Of a stretch of DNA of 64,000 bases, positions 1 through 14,500 are shown piece by piece. Source of the DNA: Asterias rubens (taxonomy: Eukaryota; Echinodermata; Asteroidea; Forcipulatida; Asteriidae); NCBI RefSeq assembly GCF_902459465.1, contig NC_047077.1:4650001-4714000 (forward strand). Direction: 5' to 3'. Numbering within the stretch: the first letter of the stretch is position 1; every line of letters starts with the position of its first letter. The position numbers were made by a program, and so were the translations under genes. The notes under the pieces were generated by a model. The model was not told where the DNA came from. It was given only the letters and a program-made list of their open reading frames with translations, and did no database searches.

Positions 1-4
1 TTAC

Positions 5-2821
5 CTGCTGCGTTGTCTGTTGAAGCCCCCTCCGCTGTAGGCACCCCTCTGGAATGACGTCTGCGGCTGCTGCTGCTGCTGATGTCCAAACTGCTGACCT
101 AAAATACAATCAAACATTTACATTTAGACCATGTCAGCTCTAACAATAACGATAATAATTTATTCATTTATACGGCACAGTTTCCAATATAATTTTGTTG
201 AAAGCGCTGGGAAAAAAAAAATATATATATTATATCAAAGTTTGATAAGGCACCCATACCAAACAAGGTGCTCAAGACGCTAGTACAATAAAAACTAGAC
301 TAAAAGCAAAAGCAGTTAAATTTTTGTGCAAATAGTTTTACCAATAATATAATGGGCAAGTTTTAAAAATGTTTTACACAGGGAAAATAAATATTAACAA
401 ATGATAAAACAAAACAAAATATCATCAATACATTCACAAAACAATTAATGTGTATAAAACAACAAAATGAATCAACGAATAAAAGTACAAGTAAATTTGC
501 TAATCAAAAGAAATACAACTGGAAAATAGATGTAGCAATTCAAATAAATAATGTCATCATCAAACATGTTAAAGATGCTATGTCAGATTTTTGGCCGATT
601 TAACCAAAAATTTAGATTTAAAATTCAATAGGTATTTTGATGGGGGTCGAGAAAGTTACAAGCTTTCATTGGAGCCATTGCTCGAAAAAGTTCGCCTATT
701 ATTAGAAGCAGTGAAATAAAGTGCTCAAAATTAGTTTTTGTCGGGATCCCGACAATAATATCACGTGACCAATTCTTAAGTGTTTTATAACACGCAGTCC
801 GGAGAAATGCACAGTTGAATTGGCCCGAGTCACTGGTAGGGTTAAAGGTCACACAAATGTACATCATCAAAAATACATTAAGGAAAGACCAGTCACCAAA
901 GTAAAGGGTGAAACACAACAAGAAATAATGGCTATTATTATCATACCTGCCAACATTGAAAGGTCAGAAATGGGAACTTCATAAGTTGGAAGCACTATGG
1001 TCAGCAAGGCGGTAGCACTATGGTCAGCGAAGCGGTAGCACTATGATCAGCTAAGCAGCAGCGCCAAAAAAGGACATAGCGGGGTCCTTCCCTCCAGCTC
1101 CTGCGATCCACAAGTTGCAAAGACAGACTACGCGAAAAGCGCAATTTTTCCTTGAACAGTTGCATAATAGTCTGCGGGGAAATGTCTACAACAGCTTTGC
1201 AGGATTCTCTTGCTATCTCGCCTTGAACGTGCATTTACACTTGTATGATAGTGGAAAACACAATGGACCTTTTCGCAAATACCGGGGCGCGCACGTAAAG
1301 CTTGGAATTAGGTGCATTGTGGTCTTGCTGGTATCCAAATTTGATCCATATATATCCCACAATGCACCTCATTCAACAGTCTGCGCTTGCGCATTGGTAT
1401 TTGCGATAAGGTCTATGGTGGCTATGGTGGAGGTAAAAGCGCCCTCTTTAGTTAAACCATCGCCAGTGAAAGGGCAGAAACCGTTTTTAGAACTCAAGAT
1501 GTTTTTTTTCATTATGGTTTGTTGGTATTTGTTTTCAATTATAAATAAGGATGACTCCTGATCAAACCAGAGTGATTCTGTTTGTAATGGTTGACAGGTA
1601 TGACAGGTATGCTGTATCAGGTATGACACATTTACCAAAGAGAAAGGGTTACCAAAGTTTTGCACAGAAAAAGAACAAACAGCAAGGCAAGAATAAAGGT
1701 AATTTTGAACAGTTGGGTACATGTTGTAGTACCTGTACATGTTGTAGTACCTGTACATGTTGTAGTACCTGTACATGTTGTAGTACCTGTACATGTTGTA
1801 GTACCTGTACATGTTGTAGTACCTGTACATGTTGTAGTACCTGTACATGTTGTAGTACCTGTACATGTTGTAGTACCTGTACATGTTGTAGTACCTGTAC
1901 ATGTTGTAGTACCTGTACTTGTTGTAGTACCTGTACTTGTTGTAGTACCTGTACTTGTACACTAGTACATGTAGTAATTGTGCATGCGTTACCTCTACAG
2001 GTACTACCTTTATTTGTTGTACCACCACATGTCAAAACTGTACAGATACATACATGTAGTACTGGTACGCTAAGTACCTGTATGTAGTACCTGTAGGTAG
2101 TACTGGTACATTTAGTGTATGAACACAAATATGACAGTAAAGGGCTACATCAAATGGGAAACTTTGAGCATTGAAATAACGTAGACAATTAAACATGCAT
2201 TAGCGGTGGAAATAGTAGAACTAGTTTTGACTCGTAAAATAGGTCAAGATTCATCATTAAAGGCCAACTGAAGAAAACAAATATGGAAATATAGCATTAT
2301 TTGCATTGTTTGTATTAGCATTTTAAAGCCACACATGTTTGTCATTCCAACATAATTGTACCGGCGCTATAACCGCTCTCTACGATACATAAATTAGATT
2401 ATATTTTATCATACTTGCATTCCATACAACACAACACACACAATGCAACAATCCCTAATGAGCAATTTGCTTTAGTTTTGGTATACAGGATTTTAAAAAA
2501 TGTCAGATTCCTGCCGGAACATTTTGGGCAAAAGTAACACCTTTCCTTACCTTGATTGAACATCCCAGGACCGCGGTTCCCAAAGTTGTTCCCCCCTTGC
2601 TGCTGTTGCTGCTGCTGTTGCCCGCCAAAGCCCATCATCTGATTGCCAAACTGCTGCGGTTGCTGCTGCTGTTGTTGGAAACCCATCCCACCGCTGCCAC
2701 CACTTGCGTGCATGTCGCCCTGGTTGTGTCTATCCCCGCCACCGGAGGGCTTATTAGGGGCCTGCGGGTCGGGCAGTGCGGGGCGGTTGGCGTCCTTCAG
2801 GTAGTTGTTGAAGAAAGCAAC
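5..2821 (-). CDS. SRRT: SRRT exons 17-18, Gln/Gly-rich C-terminal tail
   Basis: Exon 17 (2821-2551) begins [20 protein letters not shown], matching human, and then becomes glutamine, glycine and methionine rich. Exon 18 (98-5) continues Gln-rich and ends mid-codon at a gtaa donor at bases 4-1. The human tail is Pro/Gly/Tyr-rich here, so the poly-Gln bias is a lineage feature. CAG/CAA mixing within the Gln runs suggests they are selected coding sequence rather than a young pure repeat. Confidence 0.9.
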
Positions 2822-5544
2822 CTGCCAAACAAATTTTTATGGATTTTAACAAAAGAGCCAAGCCTGGACTTCCTGCAGGCAGGATTTGTACACAGCTAAA
2901 CCCTTACACTATTGTGTATTCAGCACTGTATACTCGGTACTTTCCAGAGTTCAGTGAAAAAAATCTGCACTCTTCCCAATTTTTTTTTTGAAGCAATCCT
3001 TCCCATTCCCCCCAATATCAACAAAGAGATTTGCATACCTCTTTCTTCACATCGTCTACTTTATCGCAGTGCTTGTTGAAGATGTGCTTGCGGACAAACT
3101 CTGGCCCTCTAAACTTTTTGCCGCTGAGGGGGCACAGCCACTTGTCCTTGCCCATCTCCTGGGTGTTGGCTCGAACAAACTTCTCTACCTCAGTGCAGGA
3201 AGGAACAGTTAAGGAAAAAACAAAAACAGGATGCTTGCCTGTTGAGAAATTTTAAAGGTAGAGTTTTAAAGGCAGTGGACACTATCAGTAATTACTCAAA
3301 ATAATTTTTAGCATAAAACCTTACTTGGTAATGAGTAATGGGGAGCTGTTGATAGTATAAACCATTGTGAGAAACAGCTTCCTCCAAAGTTACGTAGTCT
3401 TCGAGAAAGAATTAGAATTTGAGGTTTCGTAATCAAGCATTTTAAAGCACACAACTTCGTGTTTTTTTCTTTCATTATTTTCTCGCAACTTCGACGTCCA
3501 ATTGAGCTCAAATTTTCACAGGTTTGTTATTTTATTCATATGTTGAGATACACCAAGTGAGAAGACTGGTATTTGACAATTACCAATAGTGTCCAATGTC
3601 TTTAGTTGTTTTTTGTTGTTAATATATGCCAACATATAGGAAACATTTTCAAACTGGAATTAGCTGTTGTTGCAAACTGCTTACCAACAAAAAGGACCAA
3701 TGGTATAAATTAAAACCAAAGTAAATGGCCTGACGTTTTGACCCTAGCAGAGTCTTTCTCGAAAGTTACATGTAAATGACAACACAACAAACATGAACCA
3801 GTTTTGGTTGTGTTGTCATTCAGCCTTCGAGAAAGACTCTGCTAGGGTCAAAACGTCAGGCCATTAAATATTTTTTTGGCAAAATGATCAAAACAGATTA
3901 AGTCAAATGCGAAAGTTTCAACTGAATTCAGTGTCACGGTATTACTTTCATCAAGAACGTTGAAACCATCCAAGTTAATCGACAGTACCAACCACATCTC
4001 TTGCCGCGGCATTCCCAAACAGACACTAACTGAAGTTTGCATCTCCAAAACTCGGGCCCAAAACAATTTGGGTAACAAAAGCAGTGAGAAGTGACACTTT
4101 GTTGTTTTGAGAAAGGATATGCTTCTTGGTCTTTCTTGCCAAGTTTGGTGAGCTCCTCATCCGGAATATCAGACGCAGCGTTCAGAAGACTGGACAACTT
4201 GGCCTCAAACGTTGTCTGCCAATTGGTCACTATGGAAACACAAAGAAAATAATCTGTAAACGTATAGACGATGTGACCTCTGACATCACACGAAAACCAT
4301 ATCATGATTCGCGCACATACCGCCGGGCAAAACTGTTGTGTTTCGGCAGCCAGCTAGAAAGTGCACGCAATCTTACCATGACTATGTGTCTTTTTGAACG
4401 GCGAAACATGACGTATACAGTGTTTATTCAACAGAGGGCAGTTTGAATGTAAACATAGGTCACATCGTCTATAGAAACATCAATACCCACTTAACAGGAA
4501 GATTGTTAACGGACTCAACTTCTGATGGCCGAGTCTTCAGAAAGGGTTCAACTCCTCATCATGACACTTGAATTCAAAAAGTGACATACACATTTTCCTC
4601 CATTACCATAAACTGTCTCTAATGACCCTCTGTTTTCTTAAAACACAACTTGACTACTGTACTATAATTAAAAGTAGTGCAGTAAATTTGAAAACCCTTC
4701 AGTGCAGGAGTAACCTAAGGAAAGTTAAGTAGGATTTGAAACTTTGCATGGTGGAAATACGATATGGAAAGGTTTGCGGTAACACCATGTAATGACTATC
4801 TCTAATGAGTTGGGGGGGGGGGGGGGGGTGGTTCTGAAAAAAACCATTGGTTTCAACTCGATGTTTCGATTAGTATGCTCTGATCGTCTTCTGGAGAAAG
4901 TTCCACAGTAAGCCAAAAAGTTTGAATGGCGAGGGGAGGGGGGGGGGGGATGGTTGGAACCTCAATACCTAGCACATCCAGTCAGCAGCCTGCTTCAGGG
5001 ATTTTATTAAAGTCCTACTCTGCAATCTGGGGTATTCTATATGTTTTTATTTTCATATTTAATAATTTGATTTTAATTATACATAATATAAACTTTTTTT
5101 TTGTTTTCTTTTTCTTTTTTTTTTTTTGGGGGGGGGAGGGGATTTTCGGTTAACAAACAGAGAAATCACATCCCTGGTGTATGCCTCGCCACGAACGTAT
5201 TATATCCCGAGGTTAACACTTACAGTCCTTGTGGGTGATCCGGCTCGGTGGGGTGTGCCCTCGGCTGTGGATGATACCACACCTATTGGGCATCTCCTCT
5301 TCAATGTGGTACTGGCTAGCGTTGTAGTAATCCACAGAGTGAACAATGCGCAGGTACACTATCAACCGATCAAGGACCTGAGAATCCAGACGCACAAAAT
5401 AGATTTTAAAAATAAATTACAATACCGGATGACCAAAGCCAAGCATGATTTTGGGTCCTTGGGAAAAAAAGTAGGACAATTTTATCCAGTACAAGGGCTG
5501 GCCTACCTGTACATAGTATGGTGAAGATTTTAATAATAGTAATA

Positions 5545-5586
<42 letters not shown>

Positions 5587-8500
5587 TAGGTATTTATATA
5601 GCGCCTTTAATGTAGATCAAAGCGCTGAACAATAAATAAAACAAGAACAATGCAAAGAAAGAAAGATAAACAAAACAACAAAGGATTAATGACGAGGCCG
5701 ACTGAAAAAGTGGGTTTTGAGGTTTTTAATAGACTTTTCGGGCTATTTACATGTAATCACAATTATTTTGATTAGGGTTCAAAAAAAAAAATCGGAAATC
5801 AGACTAAAGTAGGAAGAATATCATGCCTGTAAAGTTCAGGTGTTTTTTTTAACATCACGTCCGAGTTTTAAAAAAAATTCTCCATGACGAAAAGCACTAA
5901 GCATTAAAGATCCAATGTCCAGCCACAGTCCCCTTAAATGGGCCACAACAAATTGATTTGTATATCTAGTTCATTTCTCGAGTAGATAAAAACTACAATA
6001 ATGCTTATTAATTAGGTTGAAGGGAAGGTACACCTTTGGTAATTACTCAAAACAAAATATAAACTTAAAAACTGACTTAGTAACAAGCATTGAGGAGCTG
6101 TTGGTAGTATTATTGTGAGAAATGACTCCCTCTGAAGTAATGTAGTTTGTGAGAAAGAGGCAATTTCTAACTAAAATAATAAAAGACATCTAGCTAGAAG
6201 TCTTTTATTCCTATCTGAAAGCACACAAGTCTGCCAACAAGGGTGTTTTTTCTTTCATCATTTTCTCGCAACTTCGATAACCGATTGAGCCCAAGTTTTC
6301 ACAGGTTTGTTATTTTATGCATATGTTGAGATACATCGAGTGAGAACACTGGTCTTTGACGATTACCAAACGTGTACAGTGCCTTTAAAACATTTCAAAT
6401 GCAGCAATGAGCAATTTAAATACAGGAAAGAAAAGAAACAGTTGGAGCCCGAAAGATTGCCTAATAGAGATACAAAGTTCCTGTCTCGAAGCTCTCCTCT
6501 CCAGCTTGGTCCTAAATAGAACTACAATAAATTGAATTTAAAAAAAAAAGGCTACAAAAAGGTCATCACTCATACAACCTACATGAAAGGAGGCAACACT
6601 GGTACCAACAACATACCTTATTGAGTTCTTCATCCCTGATGAACATAACTTCTCCGCTAGTCTCCTCCCCTTCTTCTTCAGGCTTAGCTCCCATCAAGGC
6701 ATCTTCCTCAGCACTCACCTCCTCAACCAGGTAGTCAGTGATGTTCTCTAAGATCGGATTGGACTGGTACTTGGTGGGGATGATGATCTGAGATTCAAAG
6801 GTATTGTATTCAATGGTTTACAGGGCCCAATTTCATAAAGCTGTTCTAAAGCAGAAAATACTGCTTGACAAATTTATTTGCTAAGCAAAAATTGAGTGGG
6901 GCACCAGCCACAACAATGAAAACCTAATGTAATTTTGGCTGAAAACATGTTTCTGCTAAGCGATATATTTCTGTGCTAGGCAATCTTTTGTGCTAGAACT
7001 AGTTATAATTATTATAATTACTTACCCGTTCTGGTTCTTTCTCCTCCTCCACCTCCTTCTCTGGCTCATCCTGTCCATCTTCCTTCTTCTCTCCTTCGTC
7101 CTCGTTCAGTTTCTCCTCCTCCTTCTTCTTCTTCTCCTCCTCCTTGCGCTTCTCCTCTCGTATCTTTTTCTCCGCGGCCTCCTTGGCGAAGGCAACCTCG
7201 TCCTCGTGGTGCCAGAGGCGGAGGTCCTCGTCAAGCTGCTGGATGAGACGGGCGGCAAGCTTCAGGTCGGAGCGGACGATCTTCTTGTGGGCAGTGATGC
7301 CGCTCACACTGCGAATGCGGTTGGCGAGGTCGCGGTTCACGACCGGGCTCAGCTCACACTCTCTCAGCTATTAAGCAAGGGGCAAAGACAATTTGAGTAA
7401 ATAAGAAATGGTTGACTTTTTTCACTTCAGGATTAAACTCTGTTTATCCGTCCTTCTTTGAGTTTAACTTCTTGCCTTGTCACCTACATGTTTGGTTCAC
7501 CAAGGAGAAAGTCGCGACTATTTTTGTAGAAGCCGTGGCGACACAATTAATTCAGTAGTTGAATAACGGCAGTCGTGACTTGATTAAGCAATCACAAGTC
7601 GCGACTTTGACACTAATCTCACGTGTCACCCAGGCTTAGTCAACTCACTGGAAACAAAAGATAATCCAGTGGAAAAAAACAAAAACCAGCTTGACATTTG
7701 TCTTCTTACCCGTATACTACTGATGTTCCAGCAGATCTCCTTAATGTTGACGCTGCGGTCAAAGGTCACCCAGCCATGACGCTGGAAGTTCCTCTCCGGT
7801 TGGGGTTCAGCAAGGGCCACACGCATGAAACCGGGGTATCGCTTACAAAGCTGAAGATGTTTTGAAAAAAGTAACATTGTATAGAACGATAAGGTTGAAA
7901 ACACAAAGGGTTGACTTTCATAAATGACTTGGTTAATACTGTAATTATATATATCAATTAAAGCCATTGGACACTTTCGGTTAACAGTATTGTCTAAGGC
8001 CCACACTTTGTGTATCACAACTTCTATATAGAATAACAACCCTTTGAAAATCTAGGCTTAATCGGTCATCGGAGTCGGGAGAAAATAACGGGAAAACCCA
8101 CCCTTGTTTCCGCACGTTGTGTCATGACATGTGTTTAAAATAAATCCGAAATCTCGATATCGAGAATTGATAATTGTTTTAATGTTTTCTCAAAAGTAAG
8201 ACATTTCATGGAATAATATTTCAAGAGAATTCTTTCACCCTTACCTTCTGTAAACCTTGTAAGTTATTTGTAAATCTGTGAACTTAAAAAAAAAAAATTC
8301 TGTTCCGAAAGGGTCCAATGGCTTCAAAGGACAGAAAGTATGACAGCCCAACCCCTGATCTCCACTGACTTAAGTCTGACAGAGAATTGTTTTAAATATC
8401 TTGACTTTCATATACAAGTCACTTCATGGCCTTTAGCACCTGAAAACATCAAGGACTTGCTCAATATAAAGCAGGGCAACTATTAACGTTGATATGGCTC

Positions 8501-11500
8501 TTCACCCATCCTAGTAGTTCCCAAGTCCATGACAGTTCGTTACTGTGACTACACATTGGCACTGTTCTCTGAAACAAACTTCCATCCAGAACACTGTATC
8601 TCTCGGGAGCCTTTCAAGACGGAACTGAAGACACTCCTCTTTACACAAGTATGCTGTTTCTAATTTCTTAGCAATGAGTTTTCACAATGTTTAAAAAGTG
8701 TACATCTTTTTTCATCTAATGCCAAATCGCCCTGCTTAATGCGTTTTAGATTGTGCACTTTATAAATTCATATATATATTTTTTTATTGTTATTAATCAT
8801 GATAATAATTTCAGAATACGGCTGGAACAGTGGTTAAAGAAGTCTGGTGATAGGGTTGACAAACTTACCGATATGATTTCTTGCTTGGTGATCGTCGGTG
8901 AGACGTTCCTGATAAAGAGCGAGTAGGTCTTGTGGAGCGGTCTCGGCACCAGCTCGTTCTCTTCCTCACCCTCCTTGTCTCCGTCCTTCAGCTCACCGTC
9001 ATCTTCCTCCGCTGCCTCTTTCTTGGCCTTCTCTGTCTCTTTAGCCTCCTCCAATTTATCGCTTGGCATGACGTCATCATCAAGTCCTTAAACCCATCAC
9101 GAAGACAAAATAAATAGTCAGTTCATAGGAAAACCATTTTGAGATGCGATAAAGCAAAATTAATAGCAATTGGTTTTACCCTTACACCGATAAGTGTATA
9201 AAAGCACTGTTTACTCAGTACTTTCCTGCGTTATCTGGAAACAAACCACAGGCATATTACTCGGGTGGGATTCGAACTCTCGACCTTTGCCAATCTATAG
9301 TGCAGTGTCTTACAAACTTGACCACAGAGGTTGCCCAGTAGCATTGGACAGTTTGTATCCTTTATTTTAGCAGCGGGTACTGCAACAATTTGACACAGTT
9401 GGTAGGGGTTTAAAATCTATAAATCTGTATACAAATTCCCTTCACTGAGGTTTGTAAGCAATGAAAATACATATTACTAATGAATCCTTTATTTTAGCAG
9501 CGGGTACTGCAACAATTTGACACAGTTGGTAGGGGTTTAAAATCTATAAATCTGTATACAAATTCCCTTCACTGAGGTTTGTAAGCAATGAAAATACATA
9601 TTACTAATGAATCCTTTATTTTAGCAGCGGGTACTGCAACAATTTGACACAGTTGGTAGGGGTTTAAAATCTATAAATCTGTATACAAATTCCCTTCACT
9701 GAGGTTTGTAAGCAATGAAAATACATATTACTAATTACTACCTTATGAAGACCTCTTCCATTCTCAAGTCTGCACTTTGTAGGTAGTTCTAACAAGACAA
9801 TCAAGGGGAATTGGTAAAGGAGAAGGGGGGTCTGCTCAGTCGTTACTCACCTGGGGGTACTGGCTCAGCATCTGAGTCTGACTCAAGCCCGCTGCTACTG
9901 CTCCCGCTGCTGCTACCGCTGTCATTCTCGTAGTCGCTGTCGCGATGACGCTTGCGCTTTTTCCCTCTCTTATCCTGCGAACCCTTCTGTGATGACAAAA
10001 GATTAAAAGTCATGAGAAAGCAATACAGCTAGTTTGTAAGTGTAATAATGTTGTAAAATCAACTCCAGTAATAAGCCAGCAATCGCCATGTTGCCTAAAA
10101 TGCGCACTACATGGTTAAACAAAGTAATCTGTGATTAAGCAAAAATTTAAACTCTTTAAAAAACAACATTGCCAACAATTTTAACGAAAAAGAACACTGT
10201 TGAAGTGTTAGACTTTCTGGAAAATTATAACATATAAATTTGTATTGTGTAAATGCAAAAAAAAAAGATAACAGACCAGGATCTCGTTTCACAGAAACCC
10301 AAATTAATTTATGAAGGCAGACTGATTTTAATCTCAGAAGTCCCCTAGCAACTGTAAATTTCCCATTCTATTGTACAAGTGGAAAGTTCCATATCAAGAC
10401 AATTTCAGTACAAGTTGCTTGTGTCCGCCATGGTCTCTAAACCACAAGTAGTTCCTACCTTAGGTTTGTCCTCTCCATTGGGCGGGGTCTTAGACTCATC
10501 TGGCTGCGACTTGGGCTCATCATCCTCCTTCGGGGAAACGATCTGAAAAACAATTCCAAATAATTAATTTCACCCTTACAAGCAGGCACTGTATACTCGG
10601 TACTTTCTGATTTCTGTGACAAAAGCAACAGACATATAAATCAGATGGGATTAGAACCCACGACCCTTGCAATACTAGAGCAGTGTCATACCAACTAGAC
10701 CACCGAGATTGCCCGGTAGCTACAGGCAGTTTGAATCCTTAGGTATACCAGTGGGTACCGCAACGATTTAATAGATGTTAAATTTGCATCGGGGATAAAG
10801 AATATTAACTTTGGTTTTACCCTTACACCTATATGTGTCAGCACTGAATACTCACTACTTTTCCTGATTTAGCAGAAGTGTGCTAAGCAACAATTGCAGC
10901 TTAAGCATCTCAATGAAATTGGGGCATTGGCCTGTGCTATTCAAATGGTCTGGTCCCCTTTTGTAGGGTCATTACTCCAATCAGAACATAAGAAAGATCT
11001 ACAGAACCCAGACTTGTTTACTCACCTCTCCAGAGTCGTCCAGTTTGCTTTCCTCCTCTTCTGCTTTCTTGTCGGCTTCGGAAGCGGACACTTTCTCACT
11101 GGTCTTTTCCTCCTTGGACCTGAAGAAAGTGAAACCAGAAATTATATTTGACATCTCCCTCAAATTTGTTCACCGTTAATTCTAGCACTTTTATGATCAA
11201 CCTTTCTGTATCTTTCTCAAGTAAGGCCCAAGAACATTGACTCCATCCACACTTGGTGAGGTTAAAAGTGGGTAGCAAATGCATCTCTGGCAAAAGCATT
11301 CATGAACGGACACCAATCCTCAGAATTCTAATAAACTATTTATGTATAAATCCTTTCTCTGATTTAAATTTTTTTGTTGTTGGTATTATCCAAACCAAAT
11401 TAATTCAAAGGGAATCTCTTCTCAAAAAAGTTCATTCTATCAACATCGAGTACATTTTTATGGTCATTTATTTTTTGGAGTAATTACCAATCTATGACCC

Positions 11501-14500
11501 GACCTTTAGTAAATTCACATGTGCTTTACCTGTCCCTGCTTAGAGAAAAAAGAGGCAGTAAGGTAGTGCACATGTCACAGGGTGTAGTGGACAGGCAAAC
11601 AAGAGGGCGCTATTATGTGCAAAACTCTTAGCTAATTGCCTGCCATGATAGGGAACAATTCAATTGTAGCATTTGCTCTACAGATAAGTAGAGTGAAGTA
11701 AACAAACAAACAGTTTTGGAAACTAGTTCTACAAACATTTTTATAGAAAATGACACCACGAAAAATATGAAAAGAATTTTTGTTCTTACTCTTCTTTCTT
11801 GGCCTCCGCCTTTCCTCTTGGACTCCCCCTCGGACTCTGCTGAGGGTGCTGGCTCTCTGATGTCATCCGTCGCCGTGGAGACAAGATCACCTGATCCAGG
11901 GCCTTAAGGTCCAGTGCTGAGCCGCCTTCCATCTTAATAACGGCTGCGTGTAAAAAACCATTCCAACATTAAAAACATTAGTACTCTGTTTTTAGTTTTC
12001 ATGTTAGAATATTAACCTACAAGGGAAAGAAACTGACTGGGTAAATCTTAATGATTTAATGGGGTTTAACATAGAAACATTGAATAGAGCGGGATGTGAA
12101 CCAACGACCTTGGGATTAAAGTGCTTGTGCTCTTTTAACTGAGTTATTGAGCTCTTTGATGGTGGTCTCCTTATCAACATCTTTGATCGTTTTACTGCAT
12201 GTGCAGCCAGGGATCATAATTTAGTTTTCCTTTTAACTATACATTTCAACCATATTCTGGTAAGCACAATTTTGTTGCGCTTAGCTAGTATGTGTGCTTA
12301 AAAGCTGCATACAAAAATTGGGCCCTGGCTGAGCTGTTAGCAACCTTACCAGCATCTAACACCCGGCTAATCTGATCTGTTTTATCCTGCTGGAGTCTGA
12401 CTTTATCCAGCCAGTTCTCCTCATAGAGCTCCAGGAAGACAAGAAGGCGCTTCTTGACGGCCCTCAGTCCATCTGCTTTGCCCTTCTCTGCCTCATCAGG
12501 GTAATACTTGGAGCGGAACCTATCAAGAGGAGAAGGGGGCGAGCAATTTGCCCGAACAAAAAATAGATGAGAAGTAGAACGGCGAAGTGGTGTTGGTTTT
12601 AAAAAATAAAATCATGCCATGAATAGCACTTTTGACATTTTGTCCAGTGAAGTTGTGAATAATTTATGAGTCAATGTTATTTATTTTATTCGGAAATGTG
12701 AAATTATTCCAATCCTCTTGTTTGTGATTAACAAAAAAAGTATATCTTGCTATCTGTGATAGTTTTATCAGATTCAATGCTAGCTTGTTGGTGGAAAAAA
12801 ACATTAAATTTTTTTCTTTTGGCAGGGATTTTGTGCACATCAAATTGGGCTTATTTCGGTTGCAGCTGTCGGAATGAGCCTTAATGACTAGTGGCGTCCT
12901 CAAATAAAAAATTTCAACTTTGAGAGAAAATTTGAAAATGACCTTGGATCAATTTCAACAAGATAGTCGCAACTTGGTACTAGTTCTAGGATTTAATAAA
13001 AAAAACTTTCCCAAGTACTCGTCCTAACTCGAGATAAGACTAGTCTTAACTCTTTGTGAAATCCACCCCTGACCTGACACTGGTGATAGACTGACTTTCG
13101 ATCTTGTGAACTTCAGATATGAAATAACTTCAAGTTTCAGTCAAACTATTGGCAACTTGTGGACAAAATGAACAAAAGGCAGGAAATATTTGTTTGTTTG
13201 TTTGTTCAAATGTCTTGGAAGGATCTAGCCCACACACATTGTTAACAGCTCAAAATTGCTTACTGGGCTACACATATAATAACGTGAGCACAAACAATGA
13301 CACCACAGTCACTCTCAAATACTTTTTGGGGGGTATAGTAAAATATTTTCCAATAGTATTTTAACCCAAAACCATACACATTTGTTTATGAAAGTGTGAT
13401 TTATGCACATGGGTGTCAATAATTGTATAAGAATTTCTGTTTCTTCAGTTTTGTTTCAACGGTTCAAAATTTTAACTCAGAGTTAGTGTAGAGTTTGTGA
13501 TGTACGTGATTTACAAGAGCCTGTAAATTTTCCAAAATTACAGAAAAAATCAAATCCATTTTGTTAAATAGATTTGTTTAATTTTTGAAAAAATTTGTTT
13601 AAAATTTGGTTCATCCCAAGAAAAAATAACCTGTGCCAAATCCACCTTCAACTTTTAAATAAAAGGTGTACAAACTGCAGAAATCACAACAAAACCATTG
13701 TGTCAACATCAAAGCATGCATACGTTTTGTGGGTTTTTTTTCTTACGGGGGAAAACATAGAGTGGTACATTGTGTGTGAACTTTGGATCTTGTATAATAA
13801 GGTGCTAGTTATGGTAAACCTTACCACCACCACTGATGTTCTCAACCCTACCTGTTTACCGTTAATATTCCGCCGGCAATCTTAACTCACGAGACGGAAC
13901 AACAACCCTCTTGTGTTTTTTGGGGGAAATCCTATTAACGCCATCCTTGTCATGGCAATACGTCATCCGTTTTACATCCACACCGCCCCCCTCGTTTTTT
14001 TTAAACCGAGGAGGGGAGGGAACAATCGTGGGAGAAGGAGCAGGCGGGGTTTCCGAGGTGGTGTTTCTTGCAGTCGTGGCATTTATTGTTTAGTTTAACA
14101 GGGAAAGAACACGCGAACCTAGTAACTAAATTGTTGCTGGTAACTCAGTTTGACCCTAGCTATCTCACTGCATTTTTGCGCAGTGGCCCTATACTAGTTA
14201 AATCGCGAGTAGTTAAATGATCCTGGACGAGTGTTTCTTGACGAGGCTCTGCTGTAGAGAAATAGGTTTTGGGTTAGTAGCACAGATACAAATAAAAACT
14301 GGAGAGGAAACTTCTTTTACCTATCAGACAAATAAACTTCCTCCATTGACTTAACTTTTGGAGAGCCATCAAGGAAGCTAGGCTAGAAACATGTTACACT
14401 CAGTTTTAGTCTGAAAGCTTACTGATAATGAAGATTAAACGAGAACTACTTTTGGTGAAATATTTCCCTCTAAAGTGAAGTCATATTCAGGTAAACTATA

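Noticed and set aside
1369..2128. Long open frames of 150-220 codons on both strands
   Set aside because: They are produced by the stop-free 18-bp minisatellite and have repeat-only composition with no family similarity.
3848..4078. Frame with [11 protein letters not shown] resembling the ARS2 zinc-finger block GPEFVRKHI
   Set aside because: The true block is encoded by exon 3188-3039. This match is short, follows a frame change and lies in the intron.
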